DNA from: Moheibacter lacus
GTDB lineage: Bacteria; Bacteroidota; Bacteroidia; Flavobacteriales; Weeksellaceae
Assembly (NCBI RefSeq): GCF_014042165.1
Contig: NZ_JACDZE010000001.1
Location: 1,696,046 to 1,760,045, forward strand
DNA length: 64,000 nt
Direction of reading: 5' to 3'
The position numbers were made by a program, and so were the translations under genes. The notes below the pieces were generated by a model that was not told the DNA's origin, searched no databases, and worked only from the letters and a program-made list of their open reading frames with translations. Positions 27,154 to 38,043 of this stretch are shown piece by piece (within the stretch, counting starts at the first letter, position 1; each line of letters opens with the position of its first letter).

Positions 27154-28504
27154 ATTGTATGTTCTTTTATCGGTTTTTAGTACTTTATCCGTTTTGGTAA
27201 GTGCTCAACCGACTCAAAACAATCCTTCAGGCCAATTGAAATTAGATGGAGTTGCAGCGGTAGTAGGTGGCGAAGTGATTTTGGACTCCGATATCGAGCG
27301 AGATTATGTTCAAGCCAAAATGCAAGGATATGAAGTCGAGAACGAGTGTGACTTTCTAGAAAACATATTGGTAGACAAATTATTATTGACCAAAGCAAAA
27401 GAAGATACTTTGGTTATCATCACCAACGACCAAGTAGAAAGAAGAGTAGATGGAACTATCCAGCGATTTTTAACCCAAGGAAGTGAAAAAGAAATTCTAG
27501 AGTATTTTGGTTATACCACGATGCCTGAATTCAGACAAGAACTGGTAGGCATCATGCGTGATCAGGCTTTTGCAGAACGCAAACAAGAGTTGATTACACA
27601 AGGAATGGATGCTACTCCTGAAGAAGTTCGTACATTTTATGAACAGTACAGCAGTGAATTACCAGATATTCCTGAAGAAGTAAGTTTGGACCATATCGTG
27701 GTTTATCCGGAAATTTCTCCGGAGAACGAACAAAAAGTCATCGATGATTTAGCAGGATATAAAAAAGAAATCGAAGAGGGAGCCAGTTTTGCGACCAAAG
27801 CCATTTTGTATTCAAATGACCCTGGGTCATCATCCAATGGAGGTTTGATTGAGAACGTAAAAAGAGGACAAATGGTTCCTGAATTTGATGCAGTTGTTTT
27901 TAATCTGCAAGAAGGTGAAATTTCAGATCCATTTAAAACCGAATTTGGTTACCATATTGCACAATTAGAAAAAAGAAGAGGACAAGAATTGGACATTCGT
28001 CATATTTTGGTTCAATTAAAACCTACTCCGGAAGAAATTGCAATTACACGTCAAAAATTGGATTCCATCATTTTAAAGGTAGAAACAGGAGAAATGACAT
28101 TCAAAGAAGCTGCATTTCGCTATTCGGTTGATAAGTATACGAAATTCAATGGAGGAAGATTGGTAGACAATAGCTCCGGAGAAGATAAAATGGATCGCAC
28201 CAAGTTACCAGCCAATGTTCAGGCAGCTATTTCCGGTTTAGAAGATGGGGAAATTTCGCAGCCATTTGAAGATGAATTTCAGCGTCAACCAGTTTTGCGT
28301 GTTATCAAACTTCAACAAACCATTCCTGCTCATAAAATCAATATAGAAGCGGATTATGCTCGTTTGAAAAATCTTACCATCAACACCAAAAGACAAGAAA
28401 CAGTCATGAAATGGGTGGGAGAGCAGATCAATGATACCTTTATTACCATCGATTCAGATTACGATAAATGTGATTTTAGATTGAATTGGAGAAAGACGGA
28501 ATAA
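27143..28504 (+). CDS. surA: SurA-like periplasmic peptidylprolyl isomerase
   Basis: 453 aa. Residues 1-20 are a signal peptide. Residues about 30-165 form the SurA-type chaperone core (VAAVVGGEVILDSDIERDYVQ). Two PpiC parvulin domains follow: about 165-270 (DHIVVYPEISPE...FAT.A..YSNDPGSSSNGGLIENVKRGQMVPEFDAVVFNLQEGEIS) and about 275-380 (DIRHILVQLKPTPEE...GGRLVDNSSG). Family members escort unfolded outer-membrane proteins through the periplasm. The gene overlaps the lipoprotein before it and is followed by two stacked terminators. Confidence 0.9.
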   Translation: MKIKLYVLLSVFSTLSVLVSAQPTQNNPSGQLKLDGVAAVVGGEVILDSDIERDYVQAKMQGYEVENECDFLENILVDKLLLTKAKEDTLVIITNDQVERRVDGTIQRFLTQGSEKEILEYFGYTTMPEFRQELVGIMRDQAFAERKQELITQGMDATPEEVRTFYEQYSSELPDIPEEVSLDHIVVYPEISPENEQKVIDDLAGYKKEIEEGASFATKAILYSNDPGSSSNGGLIENVKRGQMVPEFDAVVFNLQEGEISDPFKTEFGYHIAQLEKRRGQELDIRHILVQLKPTPEEIAITRQKLDSIILKVETGEMTFKEAAFRYSVDKYTKFNGGRLVDNSSGEDKMDRTKLPANVQAAISGLEDGEISQPFEDEFQRQPVLRVIKLQQTIPAHKINIEADYARLKNLTINTKRQETVMKWVGEQINDTFITIDSDYDKCDFRLNWRKTE

Positions 28505-28531
28505 ATTCCAAATTTTAACAATAATAAAAGA

Positions 28532-28560
28532 AACATCTGCTTGAAGTAGGTGTTTTTTTT
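28532..28560 (+). terminator. First terminator after surA
   Basis: AACATCTGC (28532-28540) pairs with GTAGGTGTT (28546-28554, two G-U pairs) around TTGAA, followed by T residues to 28560. Confidence 0.8.
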
Positions 28561-28578
28561 TGGATTAAATTATTGGAT

Positions 28579-28607
28579 AAAAAAAGGGGGTTTTTCCCCT
28601 TTTTTTT
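28579..28607. terminator. Second, AT/GC-block hairpin after surA
   Basis: A run of As followed by GGGG (to 28589) pairs with CCCC and eight Ts (28596-28607). The A run before and T run after allow it to act in both directions, as a back-up terminator for surA. Confidence 0.65.
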
Positions 28608-28644
28608 GAGGAAAATACCTCTTAAAATTATAAATATAAACGTC

Positions 28645-28795
28645 TAATTTTGTGGGAGTTATTAATGATGATTAGTAATTGTATTTTCTTTAGTGTGTGT
28701 AAAATAATATAAAACTCAATTGCTAAACTAATCTACTTAACAACTGATTAACCTTACCTCCCTTCCGGAATCTCTACTTTCGGAAGGTTTTTTTT
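28645..28795 (+). ncRNA. Candidate small RNA with its own promoter and terminator
   Basis: TAATTTTG at 28645-28652 matches the Bacteroidota -7 box. The stretch after it holds no credible reading frame and ends in a clear terminator: CCTTCCG (28761-28767) pairs with CGGAAGG (28781-28787), followed by eight Ts to 28795. The terminators upstream isolate it from surA, and ftsY on the other strand ends just beyond. A transcript of about 137 nt is predicted. I see no convincing -33 box and do not recognise the RNA. Confidence 0.35.
28761..28795 (+). terminator. Terminator before convergent ftsY
   Basis: A 7-bp GC-rich stem (28761-28767 with 28781-28787), a 13-nt loop and a run of eight Ts. Confidence 0.75.
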
Positions 28796-28822
28796 ATCAA
28801 TAATTGCTGATTTTTATTTGGA

Positions 28823-29779
28823 TTATTTCCCAAAAAAGCTGTCGACAAATTCAAATTTGTCAAATGGCTGAAGGTCGTTCATTCCTTCTCCTACGCCGAT
28901 GTACTTTACAGGAATTTGAAATTGATCAGAGATACCGATGACAACTCCTCCTTTTGCAGTTCCGTCTAGTTTGGTTACGGCGAGCGCAGAAACTTCGGTA
29001 GCTTGGGTAAATTGTTTGGCTTGTTCAAAGGCATTTTGACCGGTAGAACCATCGAGGACCAAAAGTACTTCATGTGGCGCATCTGGATAGACTTTTTGCA
29101 TCACACGCTTGATTTTGGACAATTCGTTCATTAAATTGATTTTGTTGTGCAAACGTCCTGCGGTATCGATGAGAACGACGTCTGCGTTTTGCGCTTTGGC
29201 AGATTGTAGCGTATCAAAGGCAACGGAAGCTGGGTCAGATCCCATGGCTTGTTTCACAATCGGAACGCCGACTCTTTCTGACCAAATGACCAATTGATCT
29301 ACGGCAGCAGCCCGAAATGTGTCTGCAGCTCCGAGAACGACATTTTTCCCATCTTGTTTGAATTGATGTGCGAGTTTCCCAATTGTCGTGGTTTTCCCGA
29401 CACCATTTACGCCTACTACCATGATGACATAAGGATCGCTTTGCTGTGGGATTTCGTAACCTTTGGCGTCAGAGGAATTGTTTTCAGAAAGCAATCCGGC
29501 GATTTCTTCACGTAGGATTTGGTTGAGCTCATTTGTACCGACATATTTATCACGTGCGACACGTTCTTCTATGCGTTTGATGATTTTTAAGGTGGTTTCA
29601 ACGCCGACATCTGAGGTGATCAGAACTTCTTCCAAATTGTCCAGAACATCATCGTCTACTTTTGATTTTCCGGCAACGGATCGGCTTAATTTGTCAAAGA
29701 AAGATTGTTTGGATTTTTCCAATCCTTCATCCAACTTTTCTTTGCTTTCTTTTCCTAATATTTTTTTGAACCAGCTCAA
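28823..29779 (-). CDS. ftsY: Signal recognition particle receptor FtsY
   Basis: 318 aa. The protein begins with a short amphipathic helix (MSWFKKILGK) for membrane contact, then the NG domain. GTPase motifs are VVGVNGVGKTTTIGKLA (G1, about 121-137), DTFRAAAVDQL, DTAGRLHN and TKLDGTAKGGVVIG. It lacks the long acidic domain of the E. coli protein, as is usual in Bacteroidota. It docks ribosome-SRP complexes at the inner membrane. The SRP RNA gene of the same pathway lies about 4 kb away at 33763. Confidence 0.97.
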   Translation of the reverse strand: MSWFKKILGKESKEKLDEGLEKSKQSFFDKLSRSVAGKSKVDDDVLDNLEEVLITSDVGVETTLKIIKRIEERVARDKYVGTNELNQILREEIAGLLSENNSSDAKGYEIPQQSDPYVIMVVGVNGVGKTTTIGKLAHQFKQDGKNVVLGAADTFRAAAVDQLVIWSERVGVPIVKQAMGSDPASVAFDTLQSAKAQNADVVLIDTAGRLHNKINLMNELSKIKRVMQKVYPDAPHEVLLVLDGSTGQNAFEQAKQFTQATEVSALAVTKLDGTAKGGVVIGISDQFQIPVKYIGVGEGMNDLQPFDKFEFVDSFFGK

Positions 29780-29799
29780 CTTTCTTTCTTTTTATTTCA

Positions 29800-29807
29800 C
29801 AAAGATA
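29800..29807 (-). promoter_or_regulatory. Candidate ftsY -7 element
   Basis: On the minus strand TATCTTTG fits TAnnTTTG, 20 nt before the ftsY ATG and just after the terminator of the upstream ribosomal operon. Confidence 0.5.
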
Positions 29808-29821
29808 CAAGATTGTTAGAA

Positions 29822-29847
29822 TAAAAAAAGGTCACAAAATGCGACCT
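29822..29847 (-). terminator. Terminator of the rpmB-rpmG-DUF4295 operon
   Basis: On the minus strand AGGTCGC (29847-29841) pairs with GTGACCT (29835-29829, one G-U pair) around ATTTT, followed by Ts. Confidence 0.7.
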
Positions 29848-29890
29848 AAAACCTTTAAAATTTATGTACAAATACTATTGTATCATGTTT

Positions 29891-30040
29891 TTATTTAAAA
29901 AAGTCGTTTACGCTGTCAGCATTTACAACTTTCTCGTCAAAATAGTAAGCACCAGTTTTTGGAGACTTTACCATTTTGATAACCTTCGTCATTTTTTTGG
30001 ATGCACCTGTTTGTAAGGTTGCTACGGTCTTCTTTGCCAT
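29891..30040 (-). CDS. DUF4295 small basic protein
   Basis: 49 aa, from the ATG at 30040 to a stop at 29891. It is lysine-rich: MAKKTVATLQTGASKK, then TKVIKMVKSPKTGAYYFDE and ending in NDFFK. This matches the DUF4295 family, which is found in Bacteroidota right after rpmG, as here (9 bp after the rpmG stop). The high charge, small size and operon with L28 and L33 suggest a ribosome-associated protein, which remains inference. Confidence 0.88.
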   Translation of the reverse strand: MAKKTVATLQTGASKKMTKVIKMVKSPKTGAYYFDEKVVNADSVNDFFK

Positions 30041-30049
30041 GGTTTACTA

Positions 30050-30232
30050 TTATTTGATTTCTTTATGTACAGTATATTTCTTCAAAACAGGATTGAATTT
30101 TTTCAACTCAATTCTATCTGGAGTGTTCTTTTTGTTTTTCGTCGTGATATAACGAGACATTCCCGGCATACCGCTTTCTTTGTGTTCAGTACATTCAAGT
30201 ATTACTTGTACTCTGTTTCCTTTCTTTGCCAT
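30050..30232 (-). CDS. rpmG: 50S ribosomal protein L33
   Basis: 60 aa. [21 protein letters not shown] and [21 protein letters not shown] are typical L33. The zinc-binding cysteine pairs of C+ forms are absent (a single Cys in LECTE), so this is a zinc-independent form. It is the second gene of the L28-L33-DUF4295 operon, with 11 bp from rpmB. Confidence 0.97.
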   Translation of the reverse strand: MAKKGNRVQVILECTEHKESGMPGMSRYITTKNKKNTPDRIELKKFNPVLKKYTVHKEIK

Positions 30233-30243
30233 GATGAATAGAA

Positions 30244-30480
30244 TTAATCGATTAATCCGTTTTTACGTCCGCGTTTAACAGCTTCTTCAATACCTATCTT
30301 GTTGATGGTTTTCAACCCGTGAGCAGATACTTTTAAAGTGATCCACTCTCCAGTTTCAGGCATGAAGAATTTCTTCTTAAACAAGTTTACTTCAAACGTA
30401 CGTTTTGTTTTATTGTTTGCATGAGAAACATTGTTTCCCACCATTCTTTTCTTTCCTGTGATTTGACAAATTCTTGACAT
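30244..30480 (-). CDS. rpmB: 50S ribosomal protein L28
   Basis: 78 aa from the ATG at 30480; nine residues upstream in the same frame are leader sequence. [27 protein letters not shown] is the family start, and [14 protein letters not shown] the conserved C-terminal part. It is the first gene of its operon with a strong promoter 25 nt before it. Confidence 0.97.
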   Translation of the reverse strand: MSRICQITGKKRMVGNNVSHANNKTKRTFEVNLFKKKFFMPETGEWITLKVSAHGLKTINKIGIEEAVKRGRKNGLID

Positions 30481-30504
30481 TTGTTCGTGATTTTTTTCGG
30501 ACTG

Positions 30505-30537
30505 CAAAGATAGGAATTTAATTTTCAGAAAAACAAT
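30505..30537 (-). promoter_or_regulatory. Promoter of the rpmB operon
   Basis: On the minus strand ATTG (30537-30534), a 21-nt spacer and TATCTTTG (30512-30505) followed by CA. The -7 box fits the consensus exactly and predicts a leader of about 20 nt. Confidence 0.65.
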
Positions 30538-30547
30538 ACTTTCTGCA

Positions 30548-32209
30548 TTAAATTTTATTTTTCTTTTTCTGCCAATTTAAAATTTGCATCGCAACCGTAT
30601 AGCCTATCAAAATTCCTGCGATCAATAATGCGATTCTAGCCAGATAATCTCCATGTTTTGAATAAAATGTCAATTCATTGTTCAATTGGGCTTTGCCAAT
30701 TAAAGCACCTTGTTTTTCATAGGCCAATGAAGAGGTAATTTCACCTTTTTGATTAATGAATCCTGAAATTCCTGAATTGGCTGAACGGACGATGTCACGC
30801 CGATTTTCTATCGCTCTCAAATTTCCAAATAACAACAATTCTCTATGTCCGTCCGAATCTCCCCACCAACTATCATTGGTCATGATAAACAAAATATTGG
30901 CGCCATTTCGTACATATCCTGTGGTGAAATCTCCATAAATGGATTCATAGCAAATGATGGGTGCGACGACAGCATTATTAAATGAATTTTTAAATACTGT
31001 TCGCTGTTCTTGTGTCAAATGCGTTCTGACCGTTCCGCCAAAATTCATCATTAAATCACCTAAAATGGGTTTTAAAATGCTCATATAAGGAAAATGTTCA
31101 ACGCCGACCACCAATTTGGATTTATGGTAATATTGAATAGAATCTTTTTGGTTCAATTGAATAGCAGAATTCGTGACATCATACAACATATCTGTATTCC
31201 CAAATCGGGAAGCAGTTTTGGTAGCAAATTTTTCATAAGGATAAAAACGCATCAACTCAACGCCAGAGACAAATGTCATTTCAGGATACCGGATGAAATT
31301 GGATTGAAATTGTTGAAGCAAATAATCTGCTTCCAATTTGTCGATGTTCAAACCCGGGCCAGAACCCGGAAATGCCGTTTCGGGAGCTACTACGAAATCT
31401 ACTTTGGGTTGCATGTTTTGATGGGTCATTTGAATCAATTCATTGACAATTTCAAATGAACTTTTGTTGTATTTCTCTGTATAAGGATTTAACTCCGGTT
31501 GCAAAACCATCGCCGTAATTTCTTCTCCTTTTTCTTCGTATGAATTGTATATCCAATAAGAAATCCCAATCGGAATTCCTATCCAAAGCACCGTAAACAG
31601 AATCAATTTGTTTCGAAATTTCTTTTCTTTTAAATTCAAAAAACCATACAAATAATAAAATATGATGAGATTTCCGACCAAAATCCAAAGCGTTCCGCCA
31701 AAGGTTCCGGTGAATTCATACCATTGGACCCATTTTGGGAAATTAGCAAAACCATTTCCTAAATTGAACCAAGGCCAAGTCATTTCCCAATTGAGGTGGA
31801 ATTTTTCAAAACTCATCCAAATTACCGGGAAAAATGGAATGCCATAAAAATTTCCGGCTTTGGATTTTACCCAATGGTAAAGTTGAAATACAAGACTCAT
31901 CAAAAGAGAATTGGCGAATACAGGGAATAAATAAGCGGTCCACGAATTCTGCCACTGCCCATCTGAATTTAATTCCTGCGCATAATGCAACCACCAAATG
32001 CCGATCGCATTCCAAATGAAAAATGCCAAATAAGACAAGCCAAAGAGTTTTAGTCCTTTCCTTTTGGTGTCTACTTGTTGGGCAATTTTATTTTCTATGA
32101 ACAATAAGGGAACGAATCCTACAAATAATATTAAAGGGAAACCCTTGGAAGGCCATCCAAAAGCCAATAATAGCCCGGATAGAATAGCTAAAAGTATATA
32201 TCGAAACAT
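30548..32209 (-). CDS. lnt: Apolipoprotein N-acyltransferase
   Basis: 553 aa. The first 220 residues hold seven or so membrane segments and the C-terminal half is a nitrilase-fold domain in the periplasm. The catalytic triad is visible: E277 in VVAPETAFPG, K363 in HKSKLVVGVEHFPY and C420 in APIICYESIYGDF. A last membrane helix ends the protein. It adds the third acyl chain to lipoproteins at the inner membrane, a step needed by the many lipoproteins in this window. The stop lies just past the rpmB promoter. Confidence 0.95.
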   Translation of the reverse strand: MFRYILLAILSGLLLAFGWPSKGFPLILFVGFVPLLFIENKIAQQVDTKRKGLKLFGLSYLAFFIWNAIGIWWLHYAQELNSDGQWQNSWTAYLFPVFANSLLMSLVFQLYHWVKSKAGNFYGIPFFPVIWMSFEKFHLNWEMTWPWFNLGNGFANFPKWVQWYEFTGTFGGTLWILVGNLIIFYYLYGFLNLKEKKFRNKLILFTVLWIGIPIGISYWIYNSYEEKGEEITAMVLQPELNPYTEKYNKSSFEIVNELIQMTHQNMQPKVDFVVAPETAFPGSGPGLNIDKLEADYLLQQFQSNFIRYPEMTFVSGVELMRFYPYEKFATKTASRFGNTDMLYDVTNSAIQLNQKDSIQYYHKSKLVVGVEHFPYMSILKPILGDLMMNFGGTVRTHLTQEQRTVFKNSFNNAVVAPIICYESIYGDFTTGYVRNGANILFIMTNDSWWGDSDGHRELLLFGNLRAIENRRDIVRSANSGISGFINQKGEITSSLAYEKQGALIGKAQLNNELTFYSKHGDYLARIALLIAGILIGYTVAMQILNWQKKKNKI

Positions 32210-32328
32210 TTTTCAAAGGTAAAGGCTTGGATGGAGATATTCAAAGGATAATTTTAATCATCTGTTATTTTATAGAAATTGTAAATTTGTCGTTTTTGGA
32301 TAACCAACATTAATCATTTGATTTCATT

Positions 32329-33633
32329 ATGACTTTTAGAAATAAGGTTTTGCGATTTGTTTCCTTACATGCAGGTGAGGAGGATCGAAAAAAGGTTTAT
32401 GAAAATGTCCGATCCGGAATTTCATTCCGTGGTTCCAATTTATGGATTTTGGCGTGTGCTATCGTTATAGCGTCTGTCGGTCTGAATGTAAATTCGACTG
32501 CAGTCATAATCGGTGCCATGTTAATTTCCCCTTTGATGGGACCGATCGTCGGTGCCGGATTTGCATTGGGGACTTATAATTTTGATTTATTGAAAAAATC
32601 CATGCGCAACTTGTTGATTTCAACTGTTGTAGGTCTTGGTGTCTCGGCGATATACTTTTTCATTAGTCCTTTTAAAGAAACCCAGTCCGAACTTTTAGCT
32701 CGAACAGCACCTAATATTTATGATGTGATGATTGCATTTTTTGGTGGGATTGTCGGTGTGATTGCCATCACCAGAGTGGAGAAAGGAAATCCGATTCCGG
32801 GTGTGGCGATTGCTACGGCCTTGATGCCACCACTCTGTACGGCAGGATATGGTTTGGCGATCGGGAATTTTTATTATTTCCTAGGTGCTTTTTATCTGTA
32901 TACGATCAATTGTTTTTTTATCTGCATCGCTACCTTTTTGATTATCAAATATTTAAAATACCAACCGGTTGAGATTTTAAATCCAAAAAGGTCGAAATTG
33001 ATCCGAAATTGGATTTCATTTATTATCATCATCATGATTGTTCCGAGTTTTTATTTGGCTTATAATTTATACCAGCAAAGATCTTTTGATGATAATGTCA
33101 ATAAATTTATAAATGAAGAATTCAACAACAACGGTTATACAGTCATTTATAAAAAGACCAATTTCAATTCTGCACCAAAAAAAATAGAAGTGGCGACGTT
33201 AACGAAGCGATTTGACAGTGCGCAAATTGTCCAATTAAATCAAAGGTTACAAGACTACGGTTTGAGTCAAACCGAATTGGTCATTCGTCAAGATGAAATC
33301 GATTTGAAATCTGAAATTTTAAGTGAACTCAATACCCAGCAAAATGTAGTATCTGAAAAAGATTTGATCATCACCAACTTACAAAAGGAACTGTCCGTCT
33401 ATAAGTTTGATAATATTACCATTTTGCATGAAATTGAAATTCTGTTTCCGGAAATGAAAAACCTTTCAATAGGTAGGCAAATAACCGAAACTGAGTCGGA
33501 TAGCGCGTTTATAGAGACCGTTGTGATTTTTAATTCGGAAGAGGAAACTGAAGAAAACGAAGTCAAATTAAAAAAATGGCTTGAACAGAAACTTTCACTC
33601 AAAAATGTGGTGGTCATCAATCGGGGTCAATAA
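32329..33633 (+). CDS. DUF389 / TIGR00341 family membrane protein
   Basis: 434 aa. Residues about 35-250 hold six or more membrane helices with the family motif GLNVNSTAVIIGAMLISPLMGPI and later PGVAIATALMPPLCTAGYGLAIG. The C-terminal 180 residues are soluble and charged with two alpha/beta repeats (YKKTNFNSAPKKIEVATL; FNSEEETEENEVKLKKWL). No function is established for the family. It stands alone between lnt (divergent) and the SRP RNA gene. Confidence 0.88.
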   Translation: MTFRNKVLRFVSLHAGEEDRKKVYENVRSGISFRGSNLWILACAIVIASVGLNVNSTAVIIGAMLISPLMGPIVGAGFALGTYNFDLLKKSMRNLLISTVVGLGVSAIYFFISPFKETQSELLARTAPNIYDVMIAFFGGIVGVIAITRVEKGNPIPGVAIATALMPPLCTAGYGLAIGNFYYFLGAFYLYTINCFFICIATFLIIKYLKYQPVEILNPKRSKLIRNWISFIIIIMIVPSFYLAYNLYQQRSFDDNVNKFINEEFNNNGYTVIYKKTNFNSAPKKIEVATLTKRFDSAQIVQLNQRLQDYGLSQTELVIRQDEIDLKSEILSELNTQQNVVSEKDLIITNLQKELSVYKFDNITILHEIEILFPEMKNLSIGRQITETESDSAFIETVVIFNSEEETEENEVKLKKWLEQKLSLKNVVVINRGQ

Positions 33634-33725
33634 TGAATTTATTTCATTCTAAGAGCCTGTTTGAAATTTAAATTGGCTCTAAGTTAACGAGTTAAAGAAG
33701 TTGAATTATTTTTAAGTTAAATTAT

Positions 33726-33758
33726 CTTGCATAAACAGAATAAATGTTTTTACCTTTG
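33726..33758 (+). promoter_or_regulatory. Promoter of the SRP RNA gene
   Basis: CTTG (33726-33729), a 21-nt spacer and a consensus TACCTTTG (33751-33758) followed by CA. The predicted start coincides with the 5' end of the RNA. Confidence 0.65.
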
Positions 33759-33762
33759 CAGC

Positions 33763-33858
33763 GGGCAAGTCCTACACAACCAGCTCCTGTTGAATCCTCC
33801 AGGACGGGAACGTAGCAAAGGTATACGGTCGTAGCGGTGTGATGTAGGTCGCTTGCCT
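33763..33858 (+). ncRNA. ffs: Small bacterial signal recognition particle RNA (4.5S type)
   Basis: The 5' GGGCAAG and 3' CTTGCC ends pair, and inner segments continue the helix (TCCTACA with TGTAGG). The apex contains CAGGACGGGAACGTAGCA, close to the conserved Ffh-binding loop of E. coli 4.5S RNA with its GGAA-type tetraloop and the AGCA side. The RNA is about 96 nt, as expected for the small class, and ends in a T7 tract. It forms the SRP with Ffh and targets membrane proteins to FtsY. Confidence 0.93.
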
Positions 33859-33954
33859 TTTTTTATTTCCTATAATTTATAATCTAAATTTTACGGGAAA
33901 TTAATGAGGAAAATCTTTTTTTCTAATTGGAATTCAAGAGGAGAAACTCAATAA

Positions 33955-37495
<3,541 letters not shown>

Positions 37496-37514
37496 ATTCT
37501 TTTTTGAAATATTG

Positions 37515-37550
37515 AAAACCGGATGCTGAAAAGTTTCCGGTTTTTCTTTT
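37515..37550 (+). terminator. Terminator after yidC
   Basis: AAAACCGGA (37515-37523) pairs with TCCGGTTTT (37536-37544) around an 11-nt loop, followed by T-rich sequence. Confidence 0.8.
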
Positions 37551-37578
37551 GTACACAGTTAGTTTTAATTCTAATCCT

Positions 37579-37586
37579 TAACTTTG
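37579..37586 (+). promoter_or_regulatory. Candidate -7 element of the DoxX-like gene
   Basis: TAACTTTG fits TAnnTTTG, 18 nt before the ATG at 37605. A TTTG upstream is too distant to be a -33 box. Confidence 0.4.
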
Positions 37587-37604
37587 AACGCAAAATATTC
37601 TAAA

Positions 37605-37991
37605 ATGGAACAGCTTACCGAAATATTTATCCTCATCATGTTGGCAATTGTTTTCTTACAATCAGGAATCGATAAAGTAGTAGATTGGAAAGGAAATCTC
37701 GGTTGGTTAAAAGGACATTTCGCCAATTCTCCGATTAAAAACATGGTGCCATTTTCGCTTTTCACCATAACGGTTCTTGAGATCATATCCGGACTATCTG
37801 CAGTTGTAGGAATTTTTGCATTGTTAACCTGTGGCGAAACCTGTTTCGCTATGATCAGCGCAGTGCTTTCAGCGGTTACCTTTTCATTTTTGTTTTTGGG
37901 ACAGCGTTTGGCGAAGGAATATCCCGGCGCACAAGGAATCGTTGTCTATATGATTCCGACTTTCTTTTTGATTTATATCCTATTGAATTAA
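37605..37991 (+). CDS. DoxX-like small membrane protein
   Basis: 128 aa from the ATG at 37605; a TTG start seven codons earlier overlaps the -7 box. Four membrane helices are seen, with LQSGIDKVVDWKGNLGWLKGHF after the first, as in DoxX/SURF4-type proteins. Two cysteines lie close together (LTCGETCFAM). The family includes subunits of thiosulfate:quinone oxidoreductase and proteins of unknown role. Nothing in the neighbourhood narrows the function. Confidence 0.75.
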   Translation: MEQLTEIFILIMLAIVFLQSGIDKVVDWKGNLGWLKGHFANSPIKNMVPFSLFTITVLEIISGLSAVVGIFALLTCGETCFAMISAVLSAVTFSFLFLGQRLAKEYPGAQGIVVYMIPTFFLIYILLN

Positions 37992-38043
37992 ATTTTGGAG
38001 CCGAACCTCGTACGTCGAACTTCGTATTTCGTATTTTTACCAA

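Noticed and set aside
28665..28712. 15-codon reading frame inside the candidate sRNA
   Set aside because: Too short, no family match or usable start context; kept as non-coding.
33652..33680. AGAGCC...GGCTCT hairpin with GCCTGTTTGAAATTT, reminiscent of insertion sequence ends
   Set aside because: Only six paired bases, no transposase remnant and no partner end nearby.
33763..33858. Riboswitch upstream of pyrG
   Set aside because: The fold, the GGAA-type apical loop, and its own promoter and T tract identify it as SRP RNA.
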